Assembly (NCBI GenBank): GCA_947502595.1
Contig: CANNAM010000014.1
Span: forward strand, 26,063-90,062
From: an uncultured Marinicella sp.
Lineage (GTDB): Bacteria; Pseudomonadota; Gammaproteobacteria; Xanthomonadales; Marinicellaceae
DNA: 64,000 bases
Reading direction: 5' to 3'
Below the pieces are notes generated by a model that did not search any database, had not been told where the DNA came from, and saw only the letters and a list, made by a program, of their open reading frames with translations. The position numbers and the translations under genes were made by a program. Positions 28,529-38,811 of the stretch are shown in pieces; the first letter of the stretch is position 1, and every line of letters starts with the position of its first letter.

Positions 28529-29320
28529 ATGTTGATATTGCTGTCACCTTCAAAAGGCCAAGATTTCTCTCCTAACCCACTGCAAACACATACCCAGCCA
28601 GTACTGTTAAAACAAGCCAAGGTATTGGCCAGTGAATTAAAACAATACAAACCACAACAAATCGCTCAACTGATGTCGGTCAGTGAAAATATTGCTGACT
28701 TAAATCACCAGCGTTTCCAAAACTTTAAAACACCCTTTAAGCTAGGCGTTGCCAAACAAGCTGCCTTGGCTTTTAAGGGGGATGTGTACACTGGCTTGGA
28801 TGCTGAAACCATGAACGACAAGGACTGGGATTATGCTCAGCAACACCTGCGAATTTTGTCGGGTCTGTATGGTTATTTAAAGCCGCTAGATTTAATATTG
28901 CCGTACCGCTTAGAAATGAAAACCAAACTGACTAACCCTGTTGGTGAGAACTTATATCAGTTTTGGGGCAATGAAGTCACCGATTTGATTAATAATGATT
29001 TGAGTTCTGATGGCAAAATAGCAGAAAACGTTGTGATAAATTTGGCTTCCAATGAATACTACAAAGCTGTCAAGCCTAAGTTGCTCAATGCGCCGGTGTT
29101 AAACATTGATTTTAAGGACACCAAAGAGGGCAAAACACGCATCATTTCATTTTACGCCAAAACCGCCAGAGGCATGATGGCTCGAACAATGATTGATCAA
29201 AAAATCAGTGATGTGGAGCAAATCAAGGACTTAAGTTTTGCCGGTTATCGTTATCGAGAAGATTTGTCCAAGGCCTCAAATTGGGTTTTTGAGCGACCAC
29301 AGCCTGCACCTAAAAAATAA
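28529..29320 (+). CDS. yaaA: YaaA-family peroxide-stress / DNA-binding protein
   Basis: A 263-residue YaaA (UPF0246/DUF328) protein, which in E. coli lowers intracellular free iron damage under peroxide stress and has a DNA-binding fold. The start MLILLSPSKG, the LRILSGLYGYLKPLDLI segment, NLASNEYYKAV and FYAKTARGMMAR are diagnostic. It is the last gene of the recA-recX-bioA-yaaA run. Co-expression with recA fits a role in oxidative DNA damage. Confidence 0.95.
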   Translation: MLILLSPSKGQDFSPNPLQTHTQPVLLKQAKVLASELKQYKPQQIAQLMSVSENIADLNHQRFQNFKTPFKLGVAKQAALAFKGDVYTGLDAETMNDKDWDYAQQHLRILSGLYGYLKPLDLILPYRLEMKTKLTNPVGENLYQFWGNEVTDLINNDLSSDGKIAENVVINLASNEYYKAVKPKLLNAPVLNIDFKDTKEGKTRIISFYAKTARGMMARTMIDQKISDVEQIKDLSFAGYRYREDLSKASNWVFERPQPAPKK

Positions 29321-29330
29321 TACTTATTAG

Positions 29331-31889
29331 CTAAAATTTGTGGTTGGCAGATAATTGTATTTCAGTTTGTGGGCGTGCAAAATAGTAGCCTTGAAAGTAT
29401 TGGCAGTGGTGTTGTTTGAGAAACTCAACTTGGGCTGCGGTTTCAACCCCTTCAGCAACCACCTCTAGCTGCATTTCCTTGGCCATCGACAAAATAGATT
29501 TTACAATGCTGGTGCTGTTGTTGTCCCTGGGTATGTCTTTTATAAAGGATTTGTCAATTTTGATTTTATCCAGTGGTAATCGACGCAAGTAGCTAAAAGA
29601 AGAATAACCTGTGCCAAAATCATCAATCGACAACTTAATACCCAGCTGTTTAAGTTGGTTAATTATTTCAATCGATCTTTTGCTTTCATTCAAAAGTATA
29701 GATTCAGTTATTTCAAACTCCAAGTGGTGCTTGGGGATTTGGTGGTTTTGCATCATTGCTGTGACTTTAGGTAAAAAATTATCATCACGAATTTGAATCA
29801 CAGAAAGATTGACTGACAAGAAAAAGGGTTTATTGGTGGTTGCTTGCCAGAGGACTATTTGTTCACATGCTTGTTCAATGGTCCAGTAGCCAATTTCAAG
29901 AATTAACTGAGCGTTTTCTGCGATTGGTATGAATACCGTTGGCATGATGACACCTTGGTCAGGGTGCTGCCAACGCAATAATGCTTCAGAACCAACCATG
30001 ACTCCAGTTTGTGCATCAAAAATAGGTTGGTAAAGAAGACTAATCTGTTCATTTACCAGAGCCAGTCGAAGGTCGTTTTCCAGTTGTAAGTTTTGTTTAA
30101 CTCGGGATTCAATATAAGTATTAAAAACCTGAATGCGGTTCCGCCCTTTGTGTTTTGCCTCAAACATAGCGGTGTCAGCTCGCTTCAAAAGTGTGGCATA
30201 GTCAGTACCATCTCGTGGGTAAATGGCCAGCCCAATACTGGCAGTGATGTGGCACAATTTATCGTTGATGGCAATTGGGGTCTTGATATTGTTCAGCACC
30301 AGTTTTGCGGTTTCAATGGCTTGTTGTTCAGCCAGTGCTGAGTCTTTATTAAGGTTAGTTAAAACAATGATGAATTCATCAGCACCTAAGTGCGCAATGT
30401 AATTTCCCGACTTGATACAGGACTTTATAATCAGTGCCACTTTTTTGATTACATTATCGCCTGCGCTGTGGCCTTTGGAGTCATTGACATTTTTAAAGTT
30501 ATCGATATCAAGGTGTAATATTGCGCCCACATGATTTTGTTGTTTGGCTCTGTTTAAAGTTGATTTTAGGCAGTCTTTCAGCAAATCACGATTGGGCAAA
30601 CCAGTTAAGGGTTCATAATGTGCCAAATACAGAATTTCTTTTTCGTAGGCTTTGATTTGTGAAATGTCCACCCCGACAGTGACCACAGCATTTTTTGCTT
30701 CAGCACCGGCTGAATAACTAACTTTGGCCATCATCAATATTTTTTTCTGACCAGCAAAATCTTTAACTTCTAATTCTGTATTGAGTGAATCTGAAGATAG
30801 GGTGTAGTTGCTGAGGTTTTGGTAGTTATTATTGTCACTCAAGACGTTGTGAATATTTTTTGTAGTGATGTTGTGCTTATCAAGCCCAAAAAAATCACAA
30901 GCTGTGTCATTGGCAAGAATAATATTGCCATGGTCGTCATTGGCAAAAATCATATGCGGCACAATATTAATGATTTTGTTGAGCTGAACTTCCTGTTGTG
31001 AAAGTTGTAAAACACGGCGTCTGACCTGTTGTTTGAATAGCCAAGCTGCCAAGCCAGCCAATATACCAAATAACAACAAGCATAATACAGAGTACCACAG
31101 CCAAGCTGGGATTTTGTCAGCCGGTTGAGTAATTGTCCACTTAGCTCTGGAGCGATAGTAAAAAGAATCTGGTTGTTGTTTCCAAGCGGCTAAGGTTTCA
31201 TCGTACATCGTTAATAAATGCTGGTTGGTACGTTTGGGTACGGTGATGTAGACTTTGAATGGATTGAATACGATGCTGCTGGCGTGCATTGAAAACTCAC
31301 TTTGAAAGCTGTTGCCAACCAGGTTGTTAGATACAGCGCCATCTACTTGACCATTCTCAACCATTTGAAACAATTCTTGATAACTGTTGCCAAAAATATA
31401 TTTACAAGCAACTTCAAACTGTTCACACTGACTCATAAAATGGATGCCATTCACATCGTTGGTCATGAGTGCGATGGTCTTATTATTTAGATCAAATAAG
31501 CTTTCAACTTTTGAATCAATTGGAACAAATACCTGCCCCCAAACATTGGAAAAATTATTGGTCGAATAATCCATGAATTCAGCCCGTTGTTCAGAATGCC
31601 CTGCATTGATTAAAGCATCCAATTATTGGTTTTTCATCATTTGTAAAATATCCGGGAAGTTGCCGTAATACCAATCAATTTGAAAATGGTTCAAGCTAGC
31701 AACCTCGTTCAATAGGTCAATGGCAAATCCTTTCGGAGGATGTTGTGGCTGGCGTTTGAATGAAAGTGGTGGGGAGTCAAAATAGCCGATGCGGTATGTT
31801 TGAACTTTACTATCCTCCTCAAGCGCTTGGGCAGTTTCTACGTGAAGCAGAAAAATCACATAAGCTGCTAAGTACAGGATTGATTTCAT
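29331..31889 (-). pseudogene. Periplasmic-sensor PAS-GGDEF-EAL protein interrupted by an in-frame TAA
   Basis: Two open frames, 31889-31623 and 31622-29331 on the minus strand, are in the same phase and separated by a single TAA at 31625-31623. Reading through gives an 851-residue protein. It has a signal peptide (ending TAQA), an SBP_bac_3-like sensor that continues smoothly across the stop (MMKNQ, stop, LDALINAG), and a membrane segment (WLWYSVLCLLLFGILAGLAAWL). These are followed by a PAS-like domain, GGDEF and EAL. The GGDEF site reads GADEF, so cyclase activity is doubtful. EAL (SEALLRW) and DDFGTGYSS look intact, so cyclic-di-GMP breakdown is likely if expressed. A CAA-to-TAA change is the simplest origin. 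A sequencing error or readthrough is possible. Confidence 0.85.
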
Positions 31890-31982
31890 TGTTCAATTTT
31901 TTATAATTGTATTTATAATACAACTTTTATTCGGATTCCGCCATGTCTAATTTGAGCTATTAATAAGTGCAATTGGACAAAC

Positions 31983-32750
31983 TTAAAACTGGTCTTTGGC
32001 TTGTCTTAGTTTGGCAAAGCAGCTGATTTGGTCCTCAATATTACAGTTAAACTGTTTGGCTACCAGGTCCTGAAAGGAAGGCTGATGGGTTCTTAAAAAG
32101 GGATTTAAATCCAGTTCTTGTTGTAGTTTTACAGGCAGGCTGGGAATGCCTTTTTGACGCAGTTCTTGTACACTTTTTTGTAAAGATTTGATGGCTGTGT
32201 TGTTGGGATCAATCGACAGCGCAAAGTCTATGTTGCTTAAGGTATATTCATGAGTACAGTAAACCAAGGTGTCTGGGTGCAAGGCTTTGAGTTTGTGCAA
32301 AGACGCAACAAATTGTTCCGCTGTTCCTTCAAACATGCGACCACAACCCATTGAAAACAGGGTGTCTCCACAAAACAACCATTGTTCATTGTAGTAGCAG
32401 ATATGGGTGAGCGTGTGTCCAGGCGTTGCCAATACTTCCAAGTTCAAGTCAAATTGTTCAAGATGGACTTGTCGCGTTGCATCAACCACTGTTAAGTCGC
32501 CCGGGATTCGGTTATCAGCAGGCGCATACACCGGGCATTGCCAATGGGCTTGTAATGCCTCAATGCCATTGACATGATCCCAATGGTGATGGGTAATTAA
32601 TATTTGGCTCAAGGTCAAGTTGTTGACAGTTAAATACTGCTCAACTGGTTCGGCCAGCCCAGGGTCAATTACAGCGGCATTTTTGTGGTCATGCAGCAGC
32701 CAGATGTAATTGTCATTGTAGGCGGGTATGGGGATTATTTTAATCGTCAT
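31983..32750 (-). CDS. gloB: Hydroxyacylglutathione hydrolase (glyoxalase II)
   Basis: Metallo-beta-lactamase-fold enzyme that hydrolyses S-lactoylglutathione in methylglyoxal detoxification. The 255 residues start MTIKIIPIPAYNDNYIWLL, typical of GloB. The binuclear metal site THHHWDH, TPGHTLTH and FCGDTLFSMGCGR are present. It is divergent from rnhA-dnaQ over 113 bp, the same neighbourhood as in E. coli and many other gammaproteobacteria. Confidence 0.97.
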   Translation of the reverse strand: MTIKIIPIPAYNDNYIWLLHDHKNAAVIDPGLAEPVEQYLTVNNLTLSQILITHHHWDHVNGIEALQAHWQCPVYAPADNRIPGDLTVVDATRQVHLEQFDLNLEVLATPGHTLTHICYYNEQWLFCGDTLFSMGCGRMFEGTAEQFVASLHKLKALHPDTLVYCTHEYTLSNIDFALSIDPNNTAIKSLQKSVQELRQKGIPSLPVKLQQELDLNPFLRTHQPSFQDLVAKQFNCNIEDQISCFAKLRQAKDQF

Positions 32751-32863
32751 ATTTTAAATTACAGGGTTCGGCAAGTTGGCTCTTTTTCTGCTAACATTCA
32801 GCTGCTAAATCATTTATCATGCACCATTAACCGCTGTGATTCAAGTCAAAAAACCATATCTAT

Positions 32864-33316
32864 ATGACCGATAAAGTAACACGAAAACATTTACATATCT
32901 ACACCGATGGCTCTTGTTTAGGCAATCCTGGTCCTGGTGGCTGGGCCGCCTTGTTGCATTATAAAGGCCATAAAAAAATGTTGGTCGGTAATGCCAGTGA
33001 CACCACCAACAACCGCATGGAATTAACCGCCGTGATTCAAGCCTTAGAAACCTTGACTGCCAGTTGTGAGGTGGACTTATATACCGATTCTAAATATGTC
33101 ATGGACGGCGCACAAAAATGGATGATCAACTGGAAAGCCAAAGGTTGGATGCGCAGTAAAAATGAAGCTGTAAAAAATGTAGATTTATGGCAAGCGTTGG
33201 ATCAAGTTCTGGCGAAACACCTGGTGCACTGGCATTGGGTTAAAGGCCATTCAGGACACCCAGAGAATGAGGCGGTCGATGAAGCCGCCAGAAATCAAGC
33301 GGAGCTACTCAGATGA
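32864..33316 (+). CDS. rnhA: Ribonuclease HI
   Basis: Degrades RNA in RNA-DNA hybrids. The 150 residues contain the four catalytic acids in IYTDGSCLGNPGPGG, RMELTAVIQALE, DLYTDSKYV and NEAVDEAA. Length and the basic handle region (QKWMINWKAKGWMRSKN) match E. coli RNase HI. The stop overlaps the dnaQ start by four bases (ATGA), so the two are coupled. Confidence 0.98.
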   Translation: MTDKVTRKHLHIYTDGSCLGNPGPGGWAALLHYKGHKKMLVGNASDTTNNRMELTAVIQALETLTASCEVDLYTDSKYVMDGAQKWMINWKAKGWMRSKNEAVKNVDLWQALDQVLAKHLVHWHWVKGHSGHPENEAVDEAARNQAELLR

Positions 33317-34032
33317 ACAACAATAAAAAGACCAGCAACAAGTTAATCATGTTGGACACAGAAACCACTGGCTTAAAGCCACAAGACGGTCATCGAATTA
33401 TTGAGATTGGTGCTTTGGTGGTGGTCAACAGAGAAGTCACTGATGAACATTATCATCAGTACATTAATCCAATGTACCAAGTAGATGCGGAGGCCTTAGC
33501 GGTGCATGGTTTAAGCAATGAATTTTTGGCTGATAAACCGGTTTTTGAGCGCATTGTTGATGCTTTTATAGATTTCGTGTCCGGCGCAGAGTTGGTGATA
33601 CACAATGCACCTTTTGATGTGGGTTTTATCAACCATGAATTCAGCCTGTGCGGAAAAAACCTGCAATTAGAAGACATTTGCACCATCACAGACAGTCTGG
33701 AATATGCCAAGAGAAAACACCCAGGGGCAAAAAACAACTTGGACGCTCTGTGCAAACGGTACGGCATCAGTAATGAACACCGGTCTTTACATGGTGCATT
33801 GTTGGACTCTGAGATTTTGGCACAAGTGTATTTGGCGATGACTGGTGGTCAAACCAAACTGAATTTATCTGCTAATGAAGAACAAAATAACGCCCAACTG
33901 AATTTTGACTTATCCAATTTACCACCACTCAAAGCCGTGGTGGCTGATGCCGAAGAATTGGCAGAACATGAAAAGTGGTTGGCTGAACACAGTTCTGAAC
34001 AAAATCCGTTTTTATTTGAACAAAACTCTTGA
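33313..34032 (+). CDS. dnaQ: DNA polymerase III epsilon subunit (proofreading exonuclease)
   Basis: 3'-5' exonuclease of the replicative polymerase, 239 residues. Exo I (LDTETTGL), Exo II (HNAPFDVGFINHE) and Exo III-epsilon (HRSLHGALLDSEIL) motifs are intact. The C-terminal tail after about 180 is the flexible region that binds the polymerase alpha subunit. Coupled to rnhA by a four-base overlap. Confidence 0.97.
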   Translation: MNNNKKTSNKLIMLDTETTGLKPQDGHRIIEIGALVVVNREVTDEHYHQYINPMYQVDAEALAVHGLSNEFLADKPVFERIVDAFIDFVSGAELVIHNAPFDVGFINHEFSLCGKNLQLEDICTITDSLEYAKRKHPGAKNNLDALCKRYGISNEHRSLHGALLDSEILAQVYLAMTGGQTKLNLSANEEQNNAQLNFDLSNLPPLKAVVADAEELAEHEKWLAEHSSEQNPFLFEQNS

Positions 34033-34048
34033 TAAGTTGAAAAGTTAA

Positions 34049-35389
<1,341 letters not shown>

Positions 35390-35422
35390 TAGTGCCAGGT
35401 ATTTATTATTCGGTACATTTAT

Positions 35423-35450
35423 TTGTGTTGGCGGCTTTATTTGCTATAAT
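35423..35450 (+). promoter_or_regulatory. Extended -10 promoter for the FHA gene
   Basis: TGCTATAAT (35442-35450) is a perfect extended -10 element. TTGTGT lies 16 nt upstream as a weak -35. Transcription would start about 40 nt before the FHA-protein ATG at 35496. Confidence 0.55.
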
Positions 35451-35495
35451 TAATCGGAATTTAACAGGCAGTTAATGCCTTAAAGGTCATAAATT

Positions 35496-36299
35496 ATGAA
35501 ATTACACTTTCCTCAAGGCGACCATGCCGATGTAGATTTACAGTCAGGCAAATACACCATTGGCAGTGCATCTAATGCTGACATCAAGATTGAAGACAAA
35601 GGCTTGGGTGATATTCATGCCACTTTAACTGTAGTTGATAATGACTGTGTTGTTAGTATAGATAATGAGGCACGACTGATTTCAGTGAATGGCAAATTGG
35701 TGAAGAAATCCAAAGAGCTCAGAGAGGGTGATTTAATTATTGCAGCTCAAGTTCACATGAAGGTTATTTCTTCAGCACAAGTAGAGCAAGAAGATGACAA
35801 CCGAACGCGGGTTAGGATGGCGTTACCTAAATATATTTTACGTGGTGTTTCGGGTGCATATTTTGGTAAAACCTATCCACTTCGTGGCTCAACCATAATG
35901 GGGCGCCATTCAGAGTGTCACATCTGTGTCAATGCCGATGGTATCTCAAGAAAGCACGTTCAAATTGATGCGCAAGCTGATGGTCTGGTGGTTACTGATT
36001 TGGGCTCGTCTAATGGTACATTTGTCAACGGTAAAAAAATAGAAAGTACTGAGCTTAAGGTCGGTGATGAATTGAAAATTGATAACATCAGATTTTTGGT
36101 ACAAACCCCTGGTATGACTGACCCAGCCTTAGAAAGTGCATCAAAAGACACAGCCACAGCAAAAACTTCTCAGGCAAACAACCACACTGAAACTTCCAAA
36201 GGTGGTGGTGCGGTTAAATGGTTGGTTACTTTGTTGGTGTTAGGCGGCGCCATAGCTGCAGCTTGGAAGCTGGGTTATTTGGATGGCTTGTTGGGCTAA
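35496..36299 (+). CDS. Double FHA-domain protein with C-terminal membrane anchor
   Basis: A 267-residue protein with two forkhead-associated domains. The first covers about 18-82 and is degenerate (YTIGSASNADIKI, GDIHATL). The second covers about 115-190 and has canonical phosphothreonine-binding elements (GRHSECHI, SRKH, GSSNGTFVNG). A low-complexity linker leads to one membrane segment near 232-250 (WLVTLLVLGGAIAAAWKLG), placing the FHA domains in the cytoplasm. No Ser/Thr kinase or type VI secretion gene is in the window, so the partner is unknown. It is monocistronic, with a promoter in front and a terminator behind. Confidence 0.88.
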   Translation: MKLHFPQGDHADVDLQSGKYTIGSASNADIKIEDKGLGDIHATLTVVDNDCVVSIDNEARLISVNGKLVKKSKELREGDLIIAAQVHMKVISSAQVEQEDDNRTRVRMALPKYILRGVSGAYFGKTYPLRGSTIMGRHSECHICVNADGISRKHVQIDAQADGLVVTDLGSSNGTFVNGKKIESTELKVGDELKIDNIRFLVQTPGMTDPALESASKDTATAKTSQANNHTETSKGGGAVKWLVTLLVLGGAIAAAWKLGYLDGLLG

Positions 36300-36322
36300 T
36301 TGTTTAAAAACTAATCAGCCTT

Positions 36323-36350
36323 AAAGGCACCTACTGAGGTGCCTTTTTTT
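36323..36350. terminator. Intrinsic terminator between FHA gene and serine hydrolase gene
   Basis: AGGCACCT-ACTG-AGGTGCCT forms an 8-bp GC-rich stem, extended by A-T pairs, and is followed by TTTTTT on the plus strand. The convergent serine hydrolase gene ends inside the T-run, so the hairpin may serve both strands. Confidence 0.9.
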
Positions 36351-37887
36351 ATTTTAGATTATAGGGTTTGTTGGTGATTAGTTTGTTGTTGGGTAGGCAA
36401 GAGCCAGTAGATGCGGTTAATCGGGTCAATGGTATAGTGCCACTGCTTGCTTCAACTTCCGAAGTGAAATTGAAAGTGCCATTCAAGCAACTCTCGAAAA
36501 ACACAGTGCCAGTTCCCCACAGTGTCAACTCAGGCGGCTCCGAGACCACAAAACCGCCATTTGATGTACTGATGATATCAAACTCAGCTTGGTTACCATC
36601 GATTGTACCTTGTAAAGTGAACCAGCGTTGTGAGCCATTTACAGGGCTGTAAGTGTACCAATAGCCCCAAAGTTGTGTGCCGTTGTTGAGGATCTCGATA
36701 TTGATGCCTTGTCCGGAATTTTCTGGCCAGTACCATGAACCATTGAGGTCTGTGGTGATGGGAATGCTGAGGTTGTCATCGAACTCAAAAGCCAGCAGTA
36801 AATTGCTGCTTAATACTGTGCCGATACCAGGTCCGTCATAAAAAAAATCATCTGCAGTGGTCACAATAACAGCATTAAAGTCTGGCAATACAAAAATGTA
36901 TTGACGGCCGTAGCCGTCGGCATAATACATATCGAAGCCACGACCCAGCTCATCAAAAAGCCTGACAGTCCACCATTGGTACCCATACCCGGAGAATTCA
37001 TCGGGAAACACGTCTGGGTCTGTCATGCCGTTGCTGTAGGGCTGGGTTGAGAGGTCTACCCAGCTCTCATCTAATAACCTACTGCCTTGCCATACGCCAC
37101 TGAGGCGATACAGTTCGCCAAATTTCGCCATATCAATTGGTTTTAGCCACAGACCGAAACCAAGTGGTTCTAAGCCAAATGGAAATTGAGTAATTCCTTG
37201 GCCTTGAGAACCGCCGCCATCAATCAGTTCCCAGTGCGTATCTGTGATACCCAAGGGTTGGAATAATTCAGTATTGGCAAATTCATACACATCGCGATTG
37301 GTTATGTGTTTTAAGACAGGACTCATCAATGATGAGTGGCCCGTACTGTAAGTGAAGTTTTGGTCAGGGGCTTGATTAATGGGCCATTGCAGGGTGAATT
37401 TATACCAATCTCCTGATCTGAGCATTTTATTCACAGGATTGGTTAGGTTGCTGAAGCTTGTGCTCCATTCATCCCAGTTATAGCCGTGTCTTTGGGTCAA
37501 TAAGTCATGTAAAGTGATGTTTTGTGCTTGTTGGTAATTTGAAATATTGTTGTATTGTGGAAAATAACTCATGATTGAGTCGCTGGTGTTGATATTGGCG
37601 CCTTTATATTTAGCAATGCCCAGCAAAGCTGAACCTACGCTTTTAGTAACGGAGTAAACCGGTCGTTTTTCTCCCAAATTACCAAAATATTTTTCTGTTA
37701 TTAGCTGCCCATCCTTGACGATAATCAGTGAGCGGATGTTGCCTACTTCGCCAGCTTCAATTTGTTCAATCGCTGCATCAATATGTTGTTGGTTTAAATT
37801 TACATTTTCTGCAGTGTTTTCAGGCCATGTGAAAGCAAAAGCAAGTTGGGTAAAACAGATGAGTGTTGTAGTAATGGATTTAAGCAT
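36349..37887 (-). CDS. Exported class C beta-lactamase-like serine hydrolase with C-terminal WYxP module
   Basis: A 512-residue predicted periplasmic or secreted hydrolase. The ATG at 37887 was chosen because it begins a signal peptide (MLKSITTTLICFTQLAFA). The longest frame, starting at 38061, would run over the start of the divergent paaG. The catalytic SxxK is S79-VT-K82, and YST (in FTYSTGHS) supplies the second motif. Layout matches 6-aminohexanoate-dimer hydrolase/esterase relatives rather than true beta-lactamases. After about 375 there is a separate beta-rich module beginning NGSWYWPENSGQGINIE with LWGYWYTYSP, a type I associate with secreted proteins of marine gammaproteobacteria. 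Substrate unknown. Confidence 0.85.
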   Translation of the reverse strand: MLKSITTTLICFTQLAFAFTWPENTAENVNLNQQHIDAAIEQIEAGEVGNIRSLIIVKDGQLITEKYFGNLGEKRPVYSVTKSVGSALLGIAKYKGANINTSDSIMSYFPQYNNISNYQQAQNITLHDLLTQRHGYNWDEWSTSFSNLTNPVNKMLRSGDWYKFTLQWPINQAPDQNFTYSTGHSSLMSPVLKHITNRDVYEFANTELFQPLGITDTHWELIDGGGSQGQGITQFPFGLEPLGFGLWLKPIDMAKFGELYRLSGVWQGSRLLDESWVDLSTQPYSNGMTDPDVFPDEFSGYGYQWWTVRLFDELGRGFDMYYADGYGRQYIFVLPDFNAVIVTTADDFFYDGPGIGTVLSSNLLLAFEFDDNLSIPITTDLNGSWYWPENSGQGINIEILNNGTQLWGYWYTYSPVNGSQRWFTLQGTIDGNQAEFDIISTSNGGFVVSEPPELTLWGTGTVFFESCLNGTFNFTSEVEASSGTIPLTRLTASTGSCLPNNKLITNKPYNLK

Positions 37888-38013
37888 AGTTAAACTGGCT
37901 GCATGGTTTGGTATTATTTTAACACAGTGTTGTTGGGAGCATGCAATAGGCATAATATAACAGTATAATGTTGCCCTGAATATTTCCTGTATCAACAAAT
38001 CATTGGGGACACC

Positions 38014-38811
38014 ATGACTGAAAAATTCCAAAATTTTACAACCATCAAGTACAGTAAACACAAGCAGATTGCCAGAGTGGTGCTTAATAGGCCCGACAGA
38101 TTAAATGCCTTTTCAGCGACCATGCATCAAGAATTACATGCGGTTTTAAGTGATTTAAACCATGATGATGAAATCAGGTGTGTGCTGCTAACCGGCGAAG
38201 GTCGTGGCTTTTGTGCCGGCCAAGACTTGGGTGAAAGGAAAAGTGGTGAAAAAATGGATTTGGGAGATAAGTTAGAAAATGGCTACAACAAAAACCTCCG
38301 ACTACTTAAATCAATCACAGCTCCTGTGGTTTGTGCAGTGAATGGTGTGGCTGCTGGTGCGGGTGCAAATTTAGCCTTAAACTGTGACATAGTGGTGGCT
38401 AAAAAGTCAGCCAAATTCATTCAATCGTTTGCCAATATTGGCTTGATACCGGACTGTAATGGCACTTGGATATTGCCCAAGTTGATTGGATTGGCCAGAG
38501 CCAAAGCCATTGCCATGCTGGGTACGCCAGTGCCAGCTGAACAAGCTGAGCAATGGGGCATGATATACCAAGCGATCAATGACGATGCTTTCAGCCAAGA
38601 AGTTGATGAGTTATTAAATAATTTAGCCAATCGACCAACCAGGGCATTGTCGTTTATTAAGAATATATTTGATGAATCTTACGGCAACGATTACAGTGAA
38701 CAATTGGACCGTGAGCGAGACATACAAAGGGTATGTGGCTTGAGTGATGATTTTCGTGAAGGCGTGGCAGCATTCAATGAAAAAAGACAACCACAATTCA
38801 AAGGGCGTTAA
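38014..38811 (+). CDS. paaG: Epoxyphenylacetyl-CoA isomerase (PaaG)
   Basis: Crotonase-family isomerase that converts the ring-1,2-epoxide of phenylacetyl-CoA into the oxepin form. The 265 residues contain FCAGQDLGER, NGVAAGAGANLAL and the catalytic aspartate D147 in GLIPDCNGTW, which distinguishes PaaG from plain hydratases. The usual Gly after DC is Asn here. Its stop overlaps the paaH start by one base (TAATG), and paaH overlaps paaJ, so paaGHJ is one operon. PaaF, the companion hydratase, is not in the window. Confidence 0.93.
   Translation: MTEKFQNFTTIKYSKHKQIARVVLNRPDRLNAFSATMHQELHAVLSDLNHDDEIRCVLLTGEGRGFCAGQDLGERKSGEKMDLGDKLENGYNKNLRLLKSITAPVVCAVNGVAAGAGANLALNCDIVVAKKSAKFIQSFANIGLIPDCNGTWILPKLIGLARAKAIAMLGTPVPAEQAEQWGMIYQAINDDAFSQEVDELLNNLANRPTRALSFIKNIFDESYGNDYSEQLDRERDIQRVCGLSDDFREGVAAFNEKRQPQFKGR

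Noticed and set aside
37888..38061. Upstream extension of the serine hydrolase frame to 38061
   Set aside because: It would place 58 unlikely residues before a good signal peptide and would overlap the divergent paaG start.
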